From a virus, in IMG/VR virus record IMGVR_UViG_3300042485_000448, positions 1 through 47,621 of that record: a stretch of DNA of 47,621 nucleotides; one strand, given 5' to 3'. The notes beneath the pieces were generated by a model. The model saw only the letters and a list, made by a program, of their open reading frames with translations. It ran no database searches and had not been told where the DNA came from. The position numbers and the translations under genes were made by a program. Shown in pieces: positions 40,250 through 46,192 of the stretch. Position 1 is the first letter of the stretch. Every line of letters starts with the position of its first letter.

Positions 40250-40987
40250 TTAACAGACTGATATATAGATGCCATTTAATAATAAGGCACTTTCTGAATC
40301 AGTTCTTGCTTGTGCTTTTGCCCCATACCCCTTAATTCTTTGATCGTCAATATACAGGGTTTGAAAAAATGACATATCGTAAGAATACTGGTATTTAAGG
40401 TTTGCTACATAAGAGGTAGGAGAATTTAAATATTTTTCATTAAAGGTTCTAATCCATAACTCTGTGTAGTTTGATTCAGTAGTTATTGTAAAGTCATACC
40501 TTATGTCAACTTTAGCACCTAGTTTTAATGATTTAAAATTAAACATGTTGTTATCTGATAACCAAAGTTCTGGATTATTTTTTACATTGTAGTCTTTATT
40601 TGATAATTCAAGGTTTGGATAAAAATTAAGAGATACCCATCCGTCATCTCCTCTTTGTGGTCCTAAAAGGCTGGCAGTGTCTAGTTTATTTTTATAATAT
40701 ACCCAACCTGGATATTGTCCTGAAAGTGAATCATATCCTTCTCCTCCTCTACCAGGCTCGCCACGCTCTCCCTGCGGTCCAGGCCTACCACGTTCTCCTT
40801 GTGGTCCTTGAGGGCCTGTATCACCCTTATCACCCTTATCTCCTTTGGGACCTGTTAATCCAGTTTCTCCTTGTAGTCCAGGAACTGCAATATATTGTTT
40901 ATCTAGTTCTTGTGGGTTTGAAGATTTAACTGCGTCTAAATAGTTTTTTTTCTTTAAAGGTTGAGGTGGTTCCATGCTAGTTGCCAT
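40250..40987 (-). CDS. collagen-like tail fibre protein
   Basis: 245 aa. Residues 37-81 are 15 Gly-X-Y triplets (GETGLTGPKGDKGDKGDTG and GERGRPGPQGERGEPG), enough for a short collagen triple helix. A globular ~150-residue C-terminal domain rich in Tyr, Asn and Trp follows. Such proteins form trimeric phage fibres. No SD; TAAAAT lies 6 nt before the ATG, so the mRNA is probably leaderless. Confidence 0.8.
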   Translation of the reverse strand: MATSMEPPQPLKKKNYLDAVKSSNPQELDKQYIAVPGLQGETGLTGPKGDKGDKGDTGPQGPQGERGRPGPQGERGEPGRGGEGYDSLSGQYPGWVYYKNKLDTASLLGPQRGDDGWVSLNFYPNLELSNKDYNVKNNPELWLSDNNMFNFKSLKLGAKVDIRYDFTITTESNYTELWIRTFNEKYLNSPTSYVANLKYQYSYDMSFFQTLYIDDQRIKGYGAKAQARTDSESALLLNGIYISVC

Positions 40988-40993
40988 GGATCT

Positions 40994-40999
40994 ATTTTA
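40994..40999 (-). promoter_or_regulatory. leaderless -10 box for collagen-like gene
   Basis: TAAAAT on the minus strand with 6 nt to the ATG. It overlaps the stop codon of the 26-aa ORF. Confidence 0.5.
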
Positions 41000-41077
41000 C
41001 TTTACTTTATAGATCTTTGTTCCAACTTTAATTGCAGGTGGAAGGTTTACTTTATTTGAAGTTACTTTAACAATCAT
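40997..41077 (-). CDS. 26-aa basic mini-protein
   Basis: ATG at 41075-41077 overlaps the stop of the 138-aa gene as ATGA. The 26-residue product MIVKVTSNKVNLPPAIKVGT-KIYKVK is lysine-rich and beta-prone. The 4-nt overlap is the coupling signature used elsewhere in the window. I know of no function; it could be an unannotated virion or regulatory peptide. Confidence 0.4.
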   Translation of the reverse strand: MIVKVTSNKVNLPPAIKVGTKIYKVK

Positions 41078-41490
41078 AATGTGCCACTAACATCTCCAAG
41101 AACACAGATTGTTCCAACAACTGGAGTCCAAACTGTTTCAAGATCTCCTCCACCGCCAGATACTCCATCTCCAGGAATTGTGGCGGTAAGGTCAAATCTC
41201 AACTCTGCAACAATAGGCTTATACTTAGCAATACCCCAGTTAGCAGTTATATCTTGACTAGCAATAATAAAAACTGTTCCATCGTCATATGATTCAACGA
41301 CTAGTTCATCTACAAAATCTCCTGCTGGATCATAGGCTGAAGCAGAAAATGTCCATCCACTTGTATCGTAGGCTGTTACTTCATCATCTTCAAGAAAATC
41401 TACTCTAAGGTTTGCAGTGTCTCCACGGACCACTGTCCATTGGATATTGGCTGGTGAGGCACCGAGTTTTTCAATTAAAGGAGAGCACAT
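41074..41490 (-). CDS. BppU-N-like baseplate domain protein (third copy)
   Basis: 138 aa: IQWTVVRGDTANLRVDFLED, then WTFSASAYDPAGDFVDEL and ETVWTPVVGTICVLGDVSG. It is clearly related to the proteins at 32686 (VNWTIVKGDTASFKIYL) and 39872. TATAAT lies 8 nt before the ATG and no SD is visible, so it is near-leaderless. Confidence 0.65.
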   Translation of the reverse strand: MCSPLIEKLGASPANIQWTVVRGDTANLRVDFLEDDEVTAYDTSGWTFSASAYDPAGDFVDELVVESYDDGTVFIIASQDITANWGIAKYKPIVAELRFDLTATIPGDGVSGGGGDLETVWTPVVGTICVLGDVSGTL

Positions 41491-41498
41491 AATACTAG

Positions 41499-41507
41499 AT
41501 TATACCA
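41499..41507 (-). promoter_or_regulatory. near-leaderless promoter, 138-aa gene
   Basis: TGGTATAAT on the minus strand, 8 nt before the ATG at 41490. Confidence 0.55.
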
Positions 41508-41515
41508 CAAAGTCT

Positions 41516-42289
41516 TTAATCAGATATAACATTTTTCTTTATTTCCTTTAAAACTACATTTTTTAAAGATGTTCTTTTAAATAAATCATATAGGTCCTTC
41601 ATTGGAACAAACTTTTTAAAATATTTATAGTTTATACAGGCAGACACCTGATCTACAATATCGTCAGTTACCATAAATTGATGAAATCTGATAGGTTTTT
41701 CTGTATCAAAAGAAATATATCCTATGGCATCTCCTTGATTTAACTCAAACGTTTTTGATTCTTCCCACATCTGAAAAATAAAAGTAACTGGCCTTAACCA
41801 TGAAGATATGCTAAATTTTGCAGGGGCAAGAAAGGCATCATTTCTGTATGAAGTTTTATGTATATATGCTGGCGTTAGTGTAATATTGACATTTTCTTCA
41901 TCTGTAAAAAATAAATATCCAAAATTAAAATCAAATGAAAAAGAATCTTTTAGTGAAGATGCTCTTTCATTAAAGAAGATAGAGTCTTTAGTGTTTTTTA
42001 TTATTTCTCCATTTTCATTAAATTGTATTTTTGCAGAAATTGGAGACTTTATAACAAACATATTTTTTGAAAGTGTATGTAGAGCAGAACATTGTTGATA
42101 TCCGTTTGCCTGAAATGTTTCAACTTTTGGTATTTTTGGAGAGATAGCCTTGTTTTTTATTAGATCGGCTGTCATTTTTTCTGGAGCAACATCCATCAAC
42201 ATTCTGTGAAAGTTTTGATTTTTTTCCCCATATGAAGACCAATAAATGTCAACATAGTCTTTAGATTCTTTTTTATTTTTTATTTTCAC
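41516..42289 (-). CDS. conserved phage protein, family of three (member 1)
   Basis: 257 aa, GTG start. Homologous to the 246-aa gene at 43787 and more distantly to the 250-aa gene at 44752. Shared order: D-I-Y-W-S near the start, a CSAL/CPAI segment followed by FVIKSP strands, LFFTDEENVNITLTPAYIHK, WLRPVTFIFQMWEESKTFEL, and a basic C-terminus (LKEIKKNVISD). The fold looks all-beta. I cannot name the family. TACAAT lies 6 nt before GTG, so a leaderless GTG-start mRNA is likely. Confidence 0.65.
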   Translation of the reverse strand: MKIKNKKESKDYVDIYWSSYGEKNQNFHRMLMDVAPEKMTADLIKNKAISPKIPKVETFQANGYQQCSALHTLSKNMFVIKSPISAKIQFNENGEIIKNTKDSIFFNERASSLKDSFSFDFNFGYLFFTDEENVNITLTPAYIHKTSYRNDAFLAPAKFSISSWLRPVTFIFQMWEESKTFELNQGDAIGYISFDTEKPIRFHQFMVTDDIVDQVSACINYKYFKKFVPMKDLYDLFKRTSLKNVVLKEIKKNVISD

Positions 42290-42295
42290 CTAATG

Positions 42296-42304
42296 ATTGT
42301 ATCA
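42296..42304 (-). promoter_or_regulatory. leaderless promoter with GTG start
   Basis: TGATACAAT on the minus strand with 6 nt to the GTG at 42289. It directly follows the T-tract of a terminator. Confidence 0.55.
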
Positions 42305-42361
42305 TAAAAAGGCTGGACACCCTAAGCGCAGTGGGGTGGGGGTAGAACTTAGGGTGTCAGC
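42305..42361 (-). terminator. long-loop terminator downstream of holin-candidate gene
   Basis: A 14-bp stem (GACACCCTAAG with CTTAGGGTGTC plus GCT/AGC) encloses a 21-nt loop that is C-rich on the minus strand. It is followed by CTTTTTATG. It ends the transcript from the 84-aa gene about 230 nt past its stop. Confidence 0.75.
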
Positions 42362-42586
42362 ACTCACATTATAACATTAATTTATACCAGCATACATAGA
42401 AGTATAACAAAACGTTACATATATGGTAACAAAAAGTTATATATTAAATTGTTATCAAAGAGTTACAATCAGCCAGGGTATTAAAGGTTAAAACAAAGAA
42501 CTTTTGGTGTATACTTAAATATATATAAGAAAAGAATATACTATAGTTAAGTTTTTAAAAGATATCTTATATATTATATATAGTAG
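42362..42586. other. AT-rich gene-free stretch
   Basis: No ORF with a credible start. It contains GTTAC-ATATATG-GTAAC (42414-42430), several GTTA words on AAA-rich background, and a very AT-rich segment at 42520-42590 (tatatattatatatag). It would form the 3' part of the 84-aa gene transcript. I see no defined RNA structure other than the terminator. Confidence 0.5.
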
Positions 42587-42841
42587 TTATTTAGTATTTT
42601 TAGAAATATACTGTAATAGAATATCATACATATGATCTAGTTTGCGATCCATATCTTTTCTTTTTACATCTGCTTCGTTAAGGCGACTTTCTAATCTTGA
42701 AACTTGGTCTTTTAGCGACGAGCCAGAATTTGGTTTAAGTTCAATGAGATAATGCTTTACGAGCCACTTGATTCCAAATGCTATTGAAGACACAATTGTG
42801 AGAATTGCTACGATTAGTGAAGCCCAGTCTTGAATTGTCAT
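42587..42841 (-). CDS. small membrane protein with coiled coil (holin candidate)
   Basis: 84 aa. One transmembrane helix at residues ~7-30 (WASLIVAILTIVSSIAFGIK) is followed by a charged coiled coil (LKDQVSRLESRLNEADVKRK DMDRKLDHMYDILL). Single-span proteins with cytoplasmic coiled coils occur as actinophage holins or holin partners. TATAAT lies 9 nt before the ATG. It is 8 kb from the lysin gene and on the other strand, so the pairing is only inferred. Confidence 0.55.
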   Translation of the reverse strand: MTIQDWASLIVAILTIVSSIAFGIKWLVKHYLIELKPNSGSSLKDQVSRLESRLNEADVKRKDMDRKLDHMYDILLQYISKNTK

Positions 42842-42850
42842 AATGAGATT

Positions 42851-42859
42851 ATTATATCA
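42851..42859 (-). promoter_or_regulatory. near-leaderless promoter, 84-aa gene
   Basis: TGATATAAT on the minus strand, 9 nt before the ATG at 42841. No SD is present. Confidence 0.5.
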
Positions 42860-42869
42860 TTATTTAAGA

Positions 42870-43328
42870 TTAAATTGGCTGTGCTATGTATGTTCCTGAA
42901 GTATGAAAATTATCTTGTACCGCTAAAGCAAATGGAGTGTTATGTGTAAATGCTGAATCTCTTCCATTTGTGTCTATAAAATTTAATGCAAGTTGTGATT
43001 GTCCAGCAAAAACATGTCCACCAATAGAGTATTGTCTTGATGTGGAAATGTCGTGAACACAGCCTTCTCTTATTTGATAGCCATATCTTGCTGGGAATGG
43101 GAGGTTTATATAATATTGACCGTCTCCAAAATTTGTAATATTATCAAAGTCTACCTGAATTTGAAAGTGTACTAAATCACCAATTCTAGAGTATGATCCT
43201 GTAAATAGTGGTGCACCGTTAAATGTTGGCTGTGTTCCGCTTACTACTCCACCTTGAACAGTAAAGTCAACAACTGATCCAACAGTGTTTCCGTATATAT
43301 CTGTTCCTGGGTGTGTAAACCGTGCCAT
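42870..43328 (-). CDS. virion-surface beta protein (tail or decoration)
   Basis: 152 aa: FTHPGTDIYGNTVGSVVDFT, then FTGSYSRIGDLVHFQIQVDF and GDGQYYINLPFPARYG. The G-x-Y-x-R-x-G-D-x-V-x-F-x-I motif is typical of head-fibre and tail-fibre tip jelly rolls in phages. It is translated with the 94-aa gene (start and stop overlap by one base). Confidence 0.65.
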   Translation of the reverse strand: MARFTHPGTDIYGNTVGSVVDFTVQGGVVSGTQPTFNGAPLFTGSYSRIGDLVHFQIQVDFDNITNFGDGQYYINLPFPARYGYQIREGCVHDISTSRQYSIGGHVFAGQSQLALNFIDTNGRDSAFTHNTPFALAVQDNFHTSGTYIAQPI

Positions 43329-43612
43329 TATGATCCAGATTCTAAATTAATTTTAATAACGGCAGCATTCATGTCTGAGGCAGATGCAATTGCGTAAAGT
43401 ATATCTCCGCCAGCAAGTTCAAAAGAAATAGCGTGGTTTGGCATAATTCTAAAGCCGTAATTTGAACTGGTAACAGTGTCGTCAACGCCAAGATATATAT
43501 ACCCAGATGCGTTTACATTTTGAATAGTAACATCCATACCAGAATGGATTCCACCAGGTGTTAAACGAGTCGCAGCGGAGTTGCTAACTGCTATTAATGA
43601 ATGTTCAGCCAT
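43328..43612 (-). CDS. small beta-rich virion protein
   Basis: 94 aa: LIAVSNSAATRLTPGGIHSG, VTIQNVNASGYIYLGVDDTV and DILYAIASASDMNAAVIKIN, a compact all-beta pattern seen in small phage decoration or baseplate proteins. No SD; TATAAT is exactly 6 nt before the ATG. It is the first gene of the long minus-strand run. Confidence 0.6.
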   Translation of the reverse strand: MAEHSLIAVSNSAATRLTPGGIHSGMDVTIQNVNASGYIYLGVDDTVTSSNYGFRIMPNHAISFELAGGDILYAIASASDMNAAVIKINLESGS

Positions 43613-43618
43613 ATAGTC

Positions 43619-43627
43619 ATTATAGCA
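43619..43627 (-). promoter_or_regulatory. leaderless promoter starting the minus-strand run
   Basis: TGCTATAAT on the minus strand with 6 nt to the ATG at 43612. Confidence 0.65.
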
Positions 43628-43630
43628 TTA

Positions 43631-43658
43631 TTTCGGCGGGATACGAGTTAAGCCGAAA
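43631..43658. repeat. inverted repeat TTTCGGC / GCCGAAA
   Basis: Seven-bp arms with a 14-nt loop between the divergent genes. No T-tract follows on either strand, so it is not a typical terminator. A regulatory site is possible. Confidence 0.5.
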
Positions 43659-43678
43659 ATAGAGTATACAAACCTCTC

Positions 43679-43717
43679 TTTGACAACATAAGGCATACAA
43701 TGCCTAACAGTGTCAAA
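43679..43717. promoter_or_regulatory. nested palindromes in divergent control region
   Basis: TTTGACA (43679-43685) and TGTCAAA (43711-43717) enclose AGGCAT-ACA-ATGCCT (43691-43705). The two concentric inverted repeats lie between the start of the minus-strand run and the plus-strand gene, an expected operator position. Confidence 0.55.
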
Positions 43718-43719
43718 CA

Positions 43720-43749
43720 TTGGACTTATATCTGGATATGGGCTATAAT
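43720..43749 (+). promoter_or_regulatory. promoter of the 43.8-kb plus-strand gene
   Basis: TTGGAC (43720-43725), 18-nt spacer, TATAAT (43744-43749), then a ~30-nt leader with SD AAGAAAGGG. Confidence 0.55.
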
Positions 43750-43786
43750 GGATTGTAGTATGCTTTAAAAATAAAGAAAGGGTAAA

Positions 43787-44527
43787 ATGTCAAAAAAAGA
43801 TGAAATAGTCATATACTGGTCCGATAGTTCAACAAGTAAAGGAATAAATGACAATCCTTTGTTCTATCCAAAACCAAAATCATTATTTGATGACATGCGT
43901 GAAAATAAGGTACAAAGAGAAAATACAGGCTCTTATTTTACATGCCCTGCAATATCTAACAAAGCAAAAAATACATTTGTATTTAAAGGAACAATGGATT
44001 GCGAATATAGGTATGATTTCTCAGATGGAAAAAGACTTATTTCTAGCGTTAATGGCAACTATTATAATTTTAAAAATGATAGGAGCCCGATGTTATCTTA
44101 TGGCCCTACATTTTTGTTTGATCTGCAATATCATTTTTTTTCAGAAGAGTCTGTTGATGCATTTTTTACTCCGCCATATTTTCATAAACCAACATATACA
44201 AACTATGGATCTGTAATTCCAGGAGAGTTCAATATTGGAAAGTGGTTTAGACCCTATCTTTTTGAAATTCAAACATGGAAAAATAAGGGAGAGATAAAGT
44301 TTGAAGATAATGAGCCTTTATTCTATGTTGAGTTTAAAACAAACAAAAAGGTTGTATTAAAAAGGTTTAAAATTAATGAGCAACTGTATGAGTATTCAAG
44401 AAAGTGCGTTGATTCAACCCATCTTTTTGGCAGAGGGCAGTCTTTGTTTTCTAGGTACAACCGATTTAAAGATGTTGATTTAGATAAAAAAGTCTTGTTT
44501 GAAATAAAAAATAACCTTCTAGATTAG
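43787..44527 (+). CDS. conserved phage protein, family of three (member 2)
   Basis: 246 aa. Closest to member 1 (41516): VIYWSDSSTSKG, FTCPAISNKAKNTFVFKG, HFFSEESVDAFFTPPYFHKP, WFRPYLFEIQTWKNKGEIKF and a C-terminal LFEIKNNLLD that mirrors LKEIKKNVISD. The fold is probably all beta. Very AT-rich codon use (Lys AAA, Phe TTT). It lies 25 nt upstream of a zinc-ribbon gene and the third family member, suggesting a small functional unit. No known function. Confidence 0.65.
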   Translation: MSKKDEIVIYWSDSSTSKGINDNPLFYPKPKSLFDDMRENKVQRENTGSYFTCPAISNKAKNTFVFKGTMDCEYRYDFSDGKRLISSVNGNYYNFKNDRSPMLSYGPTFLFDLQYHFFSEESVDAFFTPPYFHKPTYTNYGSVIPGEFNIGKWFRPYLFEIQTWKNKGEIKFEDNEPLFYVEFKTNKKVVLKRFKINEQLYEYSRKCVDSTHLFGRGQSLFSRYNRFKDVDLDKKVLFEIKNNLLD

Positions 44528-44540
44528 TTGCAAGATAGGA

Positions 44541-44546
44541 TATACT
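44541..44546 (+). promoter_or_regulatory. leaderless -10 box for zinc-ribbon gene
   Basis: TATACT with exactly 6 nt to the ATG at 44553. No SD. It shows that the leaderless pattern also holds on the plus strand. Confidence 0.6.
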
Positions 44547-44552
44547 AGATAT

Positions 44553-44750
44553 ATGAGTGATGATGTAAAGCCTTGGGATCTATTCAATGGATCTCCTAGA
44601 AGTCCTGAAGAGGTAGCAGCACATAGATTAGAGATTTGCAAAGGTTGTGATTTCTTTAGACCAAAAACCCAAACATGCAAGAAGTGTGGTTGTTTTATGG
44701 CTGCTAAATCAATGTTGGCTAATGCTAGGTGTCCTATAGGAAAGTGGTAA
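44553..44750 (+). CDS. six-cysteine zinc-ribbon-like small protein (second copy)
   Basis: 65 aa. Cysteines 29, 32, 42, 45, 47 and 60 in ICKGC, CKKCGCFMAAK and CPIGKW, the same spacing as the 80-aa protein at 26391 apart from one residue. N-terminal KPWDLFNGSP matches RPWDIFNKN there. It likely binds one or two Zn ions. It is placed between two members of the three-member family and ends 1 nt before the next start. Confidence 0.7.
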   Translation: MSDDVKPWDLFNGSPRSPEEVAAHRLEICKGCDFFRPKTQTCKKCGCFMAAKSMLANARCPIGKW

Positions 44751-44751
44751 G

Positions 44752-45504
44752 ATGAGTAAAATAAGATTTGTTAGCAGGGTTCCAGGTTTATCAGAACTTG
44801 AATGGGCAAGGCCAAAACCTGCAAAGGCGTTTATACCTGAATGGTTTAAATCTATGCCTGCAAGTGTAAATACAGAGGACGGTCCAGTTAGTACTGCTAG
44901 GGTATGTCCTGCATTGCCAGATTATTTTTCACAAGGATATATTCTGCCCATGTGGATGGACTCAGATCTTGCTTATGATAAAGAGACTCGTTCTTTTTCT
45001 GCAAAATCATCTCCTGGTTTTGATAAATGGTCAATTCATCCAAACTCACAATTCTTAGATTATACAGATGCTTCAAACCTTGGAGTTAAATCTGAGTTTA
45101 TATTTAAGTCTGTATGTCCTTGGTATGCAATTACTGAACCTGGTTGGTCTGTATTGCAGTTGCCTATATTTTATAACTTTAATAAAAATTGGACAGTGCT
45201 ACCTGGAATTGTTGATACAGATATACACCACGAATTAAATCAGCAACTACTATTCCATAGCGACAAAGAAAGGGTTGTTATAAAGGCTGGAGAGGCTTTT
45301 GTTTTATACATCCCGTTTAAAAGAGAAAAGCATAAACTAGAAGTAGGAGATGCTAATGAAAAAGAATTAAAAAAGTTTAACTTACAGATGCTCGATACAT
45401 TTGCAAGATTTACACCAACTGGAATTTACAGAAAAAACCAAAGAGATCGTGATAAACCTAAAAAAGGATTTTTAGAAAACCTTAGAGATAGGTTAGAAGA
45501 GTAA
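44752..45504 (+). CDS. conserved phage protein, family of three (member 3, divergent)
   Basis: 250 aa. IRFVSRVPGLSELEWARPKP, FIPEWFKSMP, then CPALPDYFSQGYILPMWMDS, YAITEPGWSVLQLPIFYNFN and VVIKAGEAFVLYIPFKRE. It aligns with the CPAI, beta-sandwich and KAGE/FEDNE steps of members 1 and 2. TDIHHELNQQLLFH contains two adjacent His and a Glu that could bind metal, but members 1 and 2 lack them. The F-I-P-x-W-F-K-x-M-P motif is common in uncharacterised phage proteins. Function unknown. Confidence 0.65.
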   Translation: MSKIRFVSRVPGLSELEWARPKPAKAFIPEWFKSMPASVNTEDGPVSTARVCPALPDYFSQGYILPMWMDSDLAYDKETRSFSAKSSPGFDKWSIHPNSQFLDYTDASNLGVKSEFIFKSVCPWYAITEPGWSVLQLPIFYNFNKNWTVLPGIVDTDIHHELNQQLLFHSDKERVVIKAGEAFVLYIPFKREKHKLEVGDANEKELKKFNLQMLDTFARFTPTGIYRKNQRDRDKPKKGFLENLRDRLEE

Positions 45505-45523
45505 CAAAACGTTATTCTTTTAT
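45499..45523 (+). terminator. terminator after 44.7-kb gene
   Basis: GAGTAAC pairs with GTTATTC (one G-U) around a 5-nt loop, followed by TTTTAT. It overlaps the end of the convergent minus-strand 46-aa gene. Confidence 0.6.
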
Positions 45524-45652
45524 ATGATCAGACTCTGATTTGCAAGAACATCCATTGCAACAGGTTTCTGAAAATATTTTTACAGCCAGAGATGTGGATT
45601 CTGTCTCAAATAAAGGATATGTATTGTTGTCTACGTTATCTAGTATGGCCAT
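45512..45652 (-). CDS. 46-aa Cys-rich protein next to IscA
   Basis: ATG at 45650-45652 has SD GAGGGG 6 nt upstream. A longer frame to 45760 overlaps iscA out of phase and lacks an SD, so the short form is preferred. The product (MAILDNVDNNTYPLFETEST...) ends with ETCCNGCSCKSESDHIKE, a cluster of four cysteines suited to metal or Fe-S binding. It follows iscA by 16 nt, so a role in cluster transfer is conceivable but unproven. Confidence 0.6.
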   Translation of the reverse strand: MAILDNVDNNTYPLFETESTSLAVKIFSETCCNGCSCKSESDHIKE

Positions 45653-45668
45653 TTGATTCCCCTCGAAA

Positions 45669-45998
45669 TTAGTTAAAACTGTCTCCGCATGCACAAGATC
45701 CTTGAGCATTGGGATTGTCAAGTACAAAACCTTGTTTTTCAATTGTGTCAACGAAATCAAGCGTAGCCCCTTGTAAATAAGGAACAGACATTCTATCTAA
45801 CTTTAATGTAAAGTCTTCAAAGTTATAATCCGTATCTCCGTCTAACTTTTCATAGTCAAAGAAGGTTTGATATCTAAGTCCAGAACATCCACCAGGCTGA
45901 ACAGAGATTCTTAGGAAGATCTCTCTATCTGGGATAGATATGCGAGAGTCTCCTATGAGTTCCGAAACTTTTTGTTTTGCTTTTTCTGTAAGAATCAT
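45669..45998 (-). CDS. iscA: A-type Fe-S cluster carrier (IscA/ErpA/HesB family)
   Basis: 109 aa, the normal family length. The three conserved cluster ligands are present: Cys38 in QPGGCSGLRY and Cys102/Cys104 in GSCACGDSFN. It carries and delivers [2Fe-2S]/[4Fe-4S] clusters to apo-proteins. Known in some phages of oligotrophic waters as an auxiliary metabolic gene. It starts 6 nt after TGCTATAAT with no SD (leaderless). Confidence 0.92.
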   Translation of the reverse strand: MILTEKAKQKVSELIGDSRISIPDREIFLRISVQPGGCSGLRYQTFFDYEKLDGDTDYNFEDFTLKLDRMSVPYLQGATLDFVDTIEKQGFVLDNPNAQGSCACGDSFN

Positions 45999-46004
45999 AT
46001 TTTA

Positions 46005-46013
46005 ATTATAGCA
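46005..46013 (-). promoter_or_regulatory. leaderless promoter of iscA
   Basis: TGCTATAAT on the minus strand, 6 nt before the ATG at 45998. Confidence 0.65.
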
Positions 46014-46035
46014 TAATCTGAAAAATTTTATAAAA

Positions 46036-46047
46036 GGGGTTTCCCCC
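46036..46047 (-). terminator. short GNRA-loop hairpin, weak terminator
   Basis: On the minus strand GGGG-GAAA-CCCC is followed by TTTTAT. It lies between the small-gene operon and iscA. The stem is only 4 bp, but the tetraloop is of a stable type. Confidence 0.45.
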
Positions 46048-46070
46048 AAAATCTGAATATTTTTTATAAG

Positions 46071-46085
46071 TGTATGATACATACA
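46071..46085. promoter_or_regulatory. palindrome TGTATG-ATA-CATACA
   Basis: Perfect 15-bp palindrome with a 3-nt centre in the gap upstream of iscA. Operator-like; no further support. Confidence 0.4.
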
Positions 46086-46116
46086 TTTGTGTAGAATAAA
46101 TAATTTAATTAGTGAG

Positions 46117-46179
46117 CACACTAGTGTGGTGGGTGCAAAGATCTTAGCACTAGTGCCGTCAATAATTCTAACACTAGTG
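46117..46179. promoter_or_regulatory. three CACTAGTG palindromic boxes
   Basis: CACTAGTG occurs at 46119-46126 (extended to a 12-bp perfect palindrome), 46148-46155 (10-bp palindrome GCACTAGTGC) and 46172-46179, 29 and 24 bp apart. I see no other copy in the window. This clustering suggests cooperative binding by a phage or host regulator. Confidence 0.55.
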
Positions 46180-46192
46180 CCACCGATTTATC

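Noticed and set aside
42327-42345. G-quadruplex in the terminator loop
   Set aside because: Only two strong G runs are adjacent. A four-run quadruplex would need to break the 14-bp stem.
43631-43658. TTTCGGC/GCCGAAA hairpin as a terminator
   Set aside because: No T-tract follows on either strand, and it lies upstream of both divergent genes rather than after a stop codon.
45512-45760. 82-codon version of the Cys-rich gene beside iscA
   Set aside because: Its first 36 codons overlap iscA out of frame without SD. The ATG at 45652 has a strong SD.
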